From positions 1 through 16,775 of the forward strand of contig CAZYDR010000082.1 of the NCBI GenBank assembly GCA_964645285.1: DNA of 16,775 bases, written 5' to 3'. The first letter of the stretch is position 1, and the number at the start of each line of letters is the position of its first letter. A model generated the notes under the pieces. The model ran no database searches, had not been told where the DNA came from, and was given only the letters and a program-made list of their open reading frames with translations. The stretch comes from JAYZAP01 sp964645285. Its GTDB lineage: Bacteria; Pseudomonadota; Alphaproteobacteria; JAAXGF01. The translations under genes were made by a program, and so were the position numbers. Shown piece after piece: positions 15,695 to 16,775 of this stretch.

Positions 15695-16638
15695 GTCGCA
15701 TACCTCAGTCGAGGATTGCTCATGATCGCCACCATGTCGGCCATGATGTTGAGCACGATATATGTACCGCAGAAAATCAGCCCGGTGATTTGAACCAACG
15801 GCAGATCACGCATACTGATGGCGTCGACCATCAGGCGGCCAAGCCCCGGATAGGTGAAGACCACCTCGACAACAACCACGCCGCTGATCAGATAGCCAAG
15901 ATTGAGCGCAATAACGTTGACGATCGGCGCCAGGGCATTGGGGGCGGCGTGGCGCAGGATAATGCGGCCTTTCGAGGCGCCCTTGAGCAGCGCCATCTCC
16001 ACGTAGGCCGAGCGCAGCACATCAAGAATGGTAGCCCGGGTCATGCGTATCATGTGGGACAGCATGGTTAGCATCAGCGTCGCTACCGGCAAGGTCATGG
16101 CGTGAATAGCACCGCCGAAATCGTTGAAATCGACACGTTTCAGCATCATCGGGAACCAGCGCATCTCCACCGAGAAGATGATGATCAGGACGATGGCGAT
16201 GAGAAAATCCGGCACCGAAACCGTGAACAGGGTGATGGAATTAACGACGCGATCGAACAGGCTGTCCGGGAAGGCGGCGGAAAACAGGCCCAACCCGATG
16301 GACAGCGGAATGGCAACGATCGCCGTTACGATGGCCAGATAAAGCGTATTTGAAATACGTGGTCCGACGATGCCGTCGATCGGGAAATCGTTGGTAAGAG
16401 AGACGCCCAGATCGCCCGATAGAAGCCTACCGAACCAATCGAAATACCGCACAAGCATGGGCCGATCGAGACCCATCTGCGCCCGCAAGGCTGCCTTCAA
16501 CTCCTCAGTCGCCGATTGACCGAGAACAGCGGAAGCCACGTCACCCGGCAGGATTTCGGTACCCGCGAAGATCAGTATTGTGATTGCCCACAATGTAAGA
16601 AGGCCGAGCAAGAGTCGTCGCGCCAGGAACTTCGTCAA
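15691..16638 (-). CDS. ABC transporter permease, DppB/OppB type
   Basis: A 315-aa inner-membrane permease and the first gene of the leftward transporter operon within the window. The first helix lies near residues 8-26, followed by the family segment TEILPGDVASAVLG and LRAQMGLDRPMLVRYFDWFGRLLSGDLG. The EAA loop is at 211-234 (AYVEMALLKGAS ... APN), and the end NPRLRYAT is typical of the family. The start is TTG at 16638, chosen because GGGGGAGGT ends 8 nt upstream on the coding strand. An ATG at 16657 is out of frame. It pairs with the DppC-like permease to form the channel. Confidence 0.94.
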   Translation of the reverse strand: MTKFLARRLLLGLLTLWAITILIFAGTEILPGDVASAVLGQSATEELKAALRAQMGLDRPMLVRYFDWFGRLLSGDLGVSLTNDFPIDGIVGPRISNTLYLAIVTAIVAIPLSIGLGLFSAAFPDSLFDRVVNSITLFTVSVPDFLIAIVLIIIFSVEMRWFPMMLKRVDFNDFGGAIHAMTLPVATLMLTMLSHMIRMTRATILDVLRSAYVEMALLKGASKGRIILRHAAPNALAPIVNVIALNLGYLISGVVVVEVVFTYPGLGRLMVDAISMRDLPLVQITGLIFCGTYIVLNIMADMVAIMSNPRLRYAT

Positions 16639-16682
16639 ACCTCAACACCTCCCCCATGTTCGGAATTCGACCCTGTTGAGGT
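16639..16682 (-). promoter_or_regulatory. Leader with ribosome site and flanking 9-bp inverted repeat before the TTG start
   Basis: On the minus strand the 5' leader contains GGGGGAGGTG (16655-16646), a strong ribosome site for the TTG at 16638. ACCTCAACA (16639-16647 on the plus strand) and TGTTGAGGT (16674-16682) are perfect inverted repeats with a 26-nt loop that holds most of the ribosome site. The mRNA could fold so that the start region is partly masked. Whether it folds in the cell is unknown. Confidence 0.4.
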
Positions 16683-16699
16683 CGGACAGAAATGCCTGG

Positions 16700-16726
16700 C
16701 CGGAGTATAGCCGAGCGTAACTCCGG
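16700..16726 (-). promoter_or_regulatory. Candidate promoter -10 inside a 7-bp inverted repeat (operator-like)
   Basis: CCGGAGT (16700-16706) and ACTCCGG (16720-16726) are perfect inverted repeats with centres 20 bp apart, about two helix turns, as for a dimeric repressor or activator. On the minus strand TATACT (16709-16704) is a good -10 hexamer and overlaps one arm. A transcript would start near 16697 and have a leader of about 60 nt. The -35 region at 17-bp spacing (TAGGAA) is poor, so an activator may be needed, or this may not be a promoter. No T-run follows, so it does not look like a terminator of a gene to the right. Confidence 0.33.
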
Positions 16727-16775
16727 TTCCTAGGCTTAGGACTCATTGATTGATCCAGAAGATGACGATATCAGC

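Overview
This is a high-GC, gene-dense stretch with short intergenic gaps and frequent ATG, GTG and TTG starts. It looks like an alphaproteobacterium, probably environmental: the gene families (MttB-like methyltransferases without pyrrolysine, CoA ligase plus crotonase, oligopeptide-type ABC transporter) are typical of marine and soil members of that class. That placement is inferred from style and families, not from a marker gene. A 10-N scaffold gap (620-629) shows the sequence is an unfinished draft assembly.

Layout. An SDR oxidoreductase runs leftward (54-841, interrupted by the N gap). Divergent from it is a two-gene unit: a crotonase-family protein (905-1684) and an AMP-forming acyl-CoA synthetase (1688-3328). 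The synthetase meets, with no spacer, a leftward flavin/4Fe-4S oxidoreductase of the trimethylamine dehydrogenase / dienoyl-CoA reductase type (3329-5290). A 161-bp divergent control region follows. It carries a TGGT-N3-ACCA palindrome of GntR/FadR style and leads into a tightly coupled rightward operon: a ThDP-dependent acetolactate-synthase-like enzyme (5452-7167), three tandem MttB-family methyltransferases (7167-8735, 8729-10306, 10300-11839) and a class II histone-deacetylase-like amidohydrolase (11856-12953). The third methyltransferase is frameshifted. The amidohydrolase again abuts, stop to stop, a leftward ABC transporter operon of Dpp/Opp type: a fused double ATPase (12954-14804) and two permeases (14804-15694 and 15691-16638). 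No substrate-binding protein lies inside the window.

How it may work together (inference). The transporter would import a small amine or peptide-like compound. The amidohydrolase would remove an acyl group or open an amide. The MttB-type proteins would take a methyl group from a quaternary amine such as a betaine, and the TMADH-like flavoprotein would oxidise a less methylated amine. The ligase, crotonase, SDR and ThDP enzyme would then process the carbon skeleton as a CoA ester or keto acid. The substrate cannot be read from the sequence. Neither the cognate corrinoid protein nor its reductive activase is present here.

The two broken genes are informative. Collapsing an 8-bp repeat that flanks the N gap restores a clean 252-residue SDR. 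Re-inserting 29 bp at a 12-bp GGC repeat restores a 522-residue third methyltransferase. No tRNA, rRNA, CRISPR or mobile element was seen, and no gene-free stretch exceeds 161 bp.
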